From Chimonanthus salicifolius (taxonomy: Eukaryota > Streptophyta > Magnoliopsida > Laurales > Calycanthaceae), in the NCBI GenBank assembly GCA_013350335.1, contig CM023539.1, forward strand, positions 12,462,302 through 12,526,301: a DNA stretch of 64,000 bases, read 5' to 3'. Position numbers and translations under genes: made by a program. This document shows positions 61,033 to 64,000 of the stretch, piece after piece (the first letter of the stretch is position 1; each line of letters opens with the position of its first letter). A model generated the notes under the pieces. It ran no database searches and was not told the origin of the DNA. It saw only the letters and a program-made list of their open reading frames with translations.

Positions 61033-61802
61033 ATGTCAGGACCCAACGCAAACCTAGCCAATTTCCGTGGGAGGAGGACTGGTCTTCCACCTCGTAACCT
61101 ACCTAACGAGGCGATACGAGCGGCGGTTGAAGCATTTCAGCTAATAGGTGAAAACATGCAACGTCCGCCAATCCGAACGCCAGAGGAAAGAGCTACCTCG
61201 GCTCTCAAAGAGTTCAAGCGTCTGAACCCGACTAGCTTCTCGGGAACAGAAGACCCCAACGCTGCGAGGAACTGGCTAACTCAGATTAGCCGAATCCTCA
61301 ACACTCTAGCGATCGCCGCGATTTGCGAGTGACCTTGGCGACTTACCAGCTTGAAGGGAACGCCTACGAATGGTGGGAGGAAAAGAGTTTGGTTCGTAAT
61401 CACGAGCCGATGACTTGGGAGGAGTTCTCTGCAGCCTTTTTGGCCTGTTACTTTCAGAAGACGGTGAAGAAAGCGAGGAAGAAAGAGTTCTTCAATATCT
61501 AGCAAGGTTCAGATACCGTGGCATAGTATGCCATGCGCTACATCGACTTGATGCAGTTTGTACCGTGGATTGCCGCCAATGAGGAGGAGAAGATCCAACA
61601 CTTCGAGAACGGACTTAGACCCTTCCTACAGCGGCAAGTGGCCGGCTTAGTGTTCAACACTTTGGAGGAGATTATCGAGCGCGCTTCGAAAGTGGAAGCG
61701 GTTGACTCCATCAACCGGAGCACTGATAGCTCTCAGAAACCTTCTTCCAACAAGAAGGCGAGGTTCAACCGGCAGAAGAGGCCTTTCTTCAGGAAGAGCT
61801 AA
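61033..61802 (+). pseudogene. Gypsy gag, truncated and broken
   Basis: Starts MSGPNANLANFRGRRTG and reads into the gag core (FKRLNPTSFSGTEDPNAARN, WLTQISRIL). A frameshift near 61310-61325 leads to DLRVTLATYQLEGNAYEWW; two TAG stops occur at about 61501 and 61525; the frame 61533-61802 continues YAMRYIDLMQFVPWIAANEE to FNRQKRPFFRKS. The frame then meets LTR sequence. No knuckle is left because the deletion removed it. Confidence 0.85.
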
Positions 61803-62807
61803 CTCTGCAGATTTTGTAAACAAGTGTTATGATGAGATGAGTATTGAGCAATGAGTGGTTTCAGTTTTTGATGAACCCACTCATGTGCCTATAAATGAAG
61901 CACTATGGTAAGAGTGCTGTGATGATTATGATATTACGATGTTGATCGTATGTGTATGTAAGACTGCTTCCACGTACCTGGGCTATTGAACCAATATCGG
62001 CCATATGAGAGATGGTTTATGTCTACTGGACCATGGGCGGACCATGCTGTCGTCAGTTGCTGACTTGAGGGTGTCAGTATCGGCTAAGTTAGAGCCGGAG
62101 ATATACTTGCAAGGATGTATTTTGACCGTGTCGGGACTTAATACTGGTCTCAGTATAGTCGGCAGGCGTTACGGTGGATAATGGCAGTGGTTTAATGATG
62201 TTGATACATTACTTGGAATTATGCTTATTGTTATCAAGCGTGTGATATTGAACTGTTGCTAACCTGTTTTGTTATTTACTTAATGTGCATTGTTATATTT
62301 CCTTCACTGGGCTAGTTAGCTCACACCACTCACCTTTCAGGCGATGAACCCGAAGAGGAGGACCCTCTCTTTCAGTCTTAGGGCGTTTAAGCTATGGCAG
62401 TGTCTTGGGATTCCCCCAGAAGGGAATGCCCCGATCTTTCCCTGTTGGTTCTTGGAACCGTTGATTTTTATTAAGTACCAGATGCGGTACTTAATTCATG
62501 TTAAATTGTTGTAATAGGCTATGTTGCCTTTTGAGACAATGTTTTGAATGATGAATCAATGGTCGATTTTCTTATGCTTTGTATTAATCAATGTTGGATT
62601 TGATTTGAGCATGCTATGTCTTGATGTTGTTCATGTCTATTTTATGGGGGAAGCATATGGTACATGTTTGAGTCCACATGATGGGCTAATGTGTAACCGC
62701 TGGGCCTAACTGTTGATCCAGCCCAGTAAGAATGCTTGTGGTTTAGCTTATCTTTAAAAAAAAAATCAGTCGCGTTCCGGGCCCACCGTTCGGGTCGGGG
62801 CGTGACA
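61801..62807 (+). repeat. 3' LTR remnant (last third)
   Basis: Aligns with 59207-60215 of the 5' LTR almost without gaps. The junction with gag lies at the shared word taactctgcag, a short microhomology. It ends GGGGCGTGACA followed by the duplication ctatg. Confidence 0.88.
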
Positions 62808-64000
62808 CTATGGGCCATGTGGGTGATATTGGAATTATGTTAGCCACATGTAGAAGATAGATCTGATTATGGGATGCTAGTTGATGTGTGTTATGAGATG
62901 TATTCCACGAGTTGAGCCGTGATGTGAGGGCAAGGTATTTGGGATGTGATAGGCCACACGAGTTATCCACGATGTGGTATTTTATAATTGGCATCGCCGA
63001 ATATGTTATTGATTATTGTGATTAGTAGATTGTGAGAGAGAGAGAGATCTGACATGTAAGGTTTGACTAAGAGCGTGAACGAGTCTGTCATCGGTAGGAG
63101 AGGAGTGAGGCATAGAGACCCAAAATCCCAAGAGGACAAGTGTAGGTGGGCAGGTGATGATGAGTGTTAGATAGACGGACTACACACTGGCGAGCTACTA
63201 CACTATCTCGAGGTGAGGGGTTCGGTACTCACAAGTCTCACACTGGAGTCAGACGAGTGTGCACATTGCTTATAGTATGGATTGAGAGTATCATTGTACC
63301 AGGTGAGATGAGTCTTGGTTGAGTATGATAGTGTGATAAGTTACACTTTTTAGTTGGTTGAGTTAATGACCGAGTGCCTAAGAACTATGATATATCGATG
63401 GATATAGATGACATGGGTATGATATTGAGATAGATACGTCTAGATAGGTTGTATTGCAGTCTTGACTGTATATGGTATTGTTGGTTGTACCTTAGGCCTT
63501 GTCACTGGTTTCGTGACAGTTGTATGGGTCCATGTGTTGTTGAGAATGGACTTGTGTGATGTATGGTTGCATGTTGGATATATGTGTTGGATGTAGAGTA
63601 GTATTGGATATCCTGTCTTTTTATATTGGATATTGTCGTATGTGGGTCTCATATTGTTTTATTGTACCCCTACTGAGCTGATGATCCGTGGGCAAGTGAG
63701 GCTCACTCCCTAACAATTTTTCAAGTAATTGCTGAGGAGTGAAGGAGCAAACTCTTGGAGATAGTGGGGTGGTGCTAAGTCGAGGATGACTTCCATTTAA
63801 TTGACGACTCTTTATCTGTATTTAAATTCTGAGTGGTAATTAATTGATTATGGATTTATTCATGTAACCTTAAATTTGATATTGGAAGCCCATAACCCAT
63901 TTACATGTCTTATATTAGATTGGTTGAATTGTTTACATTGAAAAAAAATCACGCACCCGTCTCGGGTGGGTCGTGACAACCGATATCGAAATCTTATTTA

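Larger units (their letters stand above)
56844..62807 (+). mobile_element. Ty3/gypsy-like LTR element, long LTRs, deleted pol, TSD ctatg
   Basis: 5' LTR 56844-60215 (3372 bp, TGTAATACCCTGCC ... GGGGCGTGACA), exact TSD ctatg at 56839-56843 and 62808-62812. A primer-binding-site-like TTGGTATGAGAGCG follows at 60218. Two ORFs follow (60334-60831 and a gag from 61033). At about 61801 the gag runs directly into the last 1007 bases of the LTR, so protease, RT, RNase H, integrase and the first two thirds of the 3' LTR are missing. Confidence 0.88.
55609..63978 (+). mobile_element. Outer gypsy-type solo LTR (2.4 kb) split by a second element
   Basis: Begins TGTAATACCCCGACCC and ends GGGTGGGTCGTGACA; the two pieces are 55609-56843 and 62813-63978. 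Flanks are gccga and accga (4 of 5). It shares the start and the phrase cccaatccgagctcg with the inner LTR, so the two are related families. No coding of its own. Confidence 0.72.

Overview
The window is nuclear DNA of a flowering plant: AT-rich, intron-bearing, and full of plant-type Ty1/copia and Ty3/gypsy LTR retrotransposons, L1-type LINEs, tRNA-derived SINEs, hAT elements and small inverted-repeat elements. The very long, transposon-swollen introns would suit a genome of the magnoliid type (a guess; nothing here fixes the species). No bacterial, organellar or viral gene cluster is present.

One host gene is recognisable. A HAK/KUP/KT potassium transporter, closest to the POT10/POT11 type, lies on the minus strand from the ATG at 47978 to the TAG at 727. 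Nine coding exons (47859-47978, 46917-47142, 41225-41470, 32707-32757, 26395-26655, 26257-26309, 24750-24864, 24061-24315, 727-1765) were rebuilt by matching reading phase across splice sites; they would give 787 residues. Intron 2 begins with GC, not GT. The last exon carries two +1 frameshifts as given, so the literal sequence encodes only 571 residues: either a pseudogene or allele, or uncorrected indel errors.

The introns hold most of the interest. Intron 8 (22 kb) contains LINE and SINE pieces, a solo-LTR-like block with a repeated motif (about 3905-5681), a copia element lacking gag (5763-9139, TSD ctagg), a truncated copia (9860-11395), and a longer copia (11953-20742, TSD ggtag) whose 5' LTR was split by a 3.7 kb solo-LTR-like insertion (16876-20582, TSD atatt), followed by a 54-bp minisatellite and a deleted hAT relative. 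Intron 6 has a LINE remnant ending near an exon. Intron 4 has a gypsy LTR fragment and a full-length hAT (28185-31941, 8-bp TSD). Intron 3 has a decayed copia joined to a decayed gypsy. Intron 2 has a 3.6 kb solo-LTR-like element (42549-46151).

Upstream of the gene (48-64 kb) lie SINEs, MITEs with clear target duplications, a fold-back hairpin element, a 1.1 kb element with 240-bp terminal inverted repeats, and a three-level nest at the right edge: a MITE split by a gypsy-type LTR (55609-63978), itself split by a second gypsy element (56844-62807) with 3.37 kb LTRs, an unusual zinc-knuckle ORF before gag, and a deletion fusing gag to the 3' LTR.

I found no convincing new multi-gene system. 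The best leads are the extra zinc-knuckle ORF, the clustered near-palindromic motifs inside two unrelated LTRs, the long-TIR element, and the broken but otherwise well-conserved transporter.
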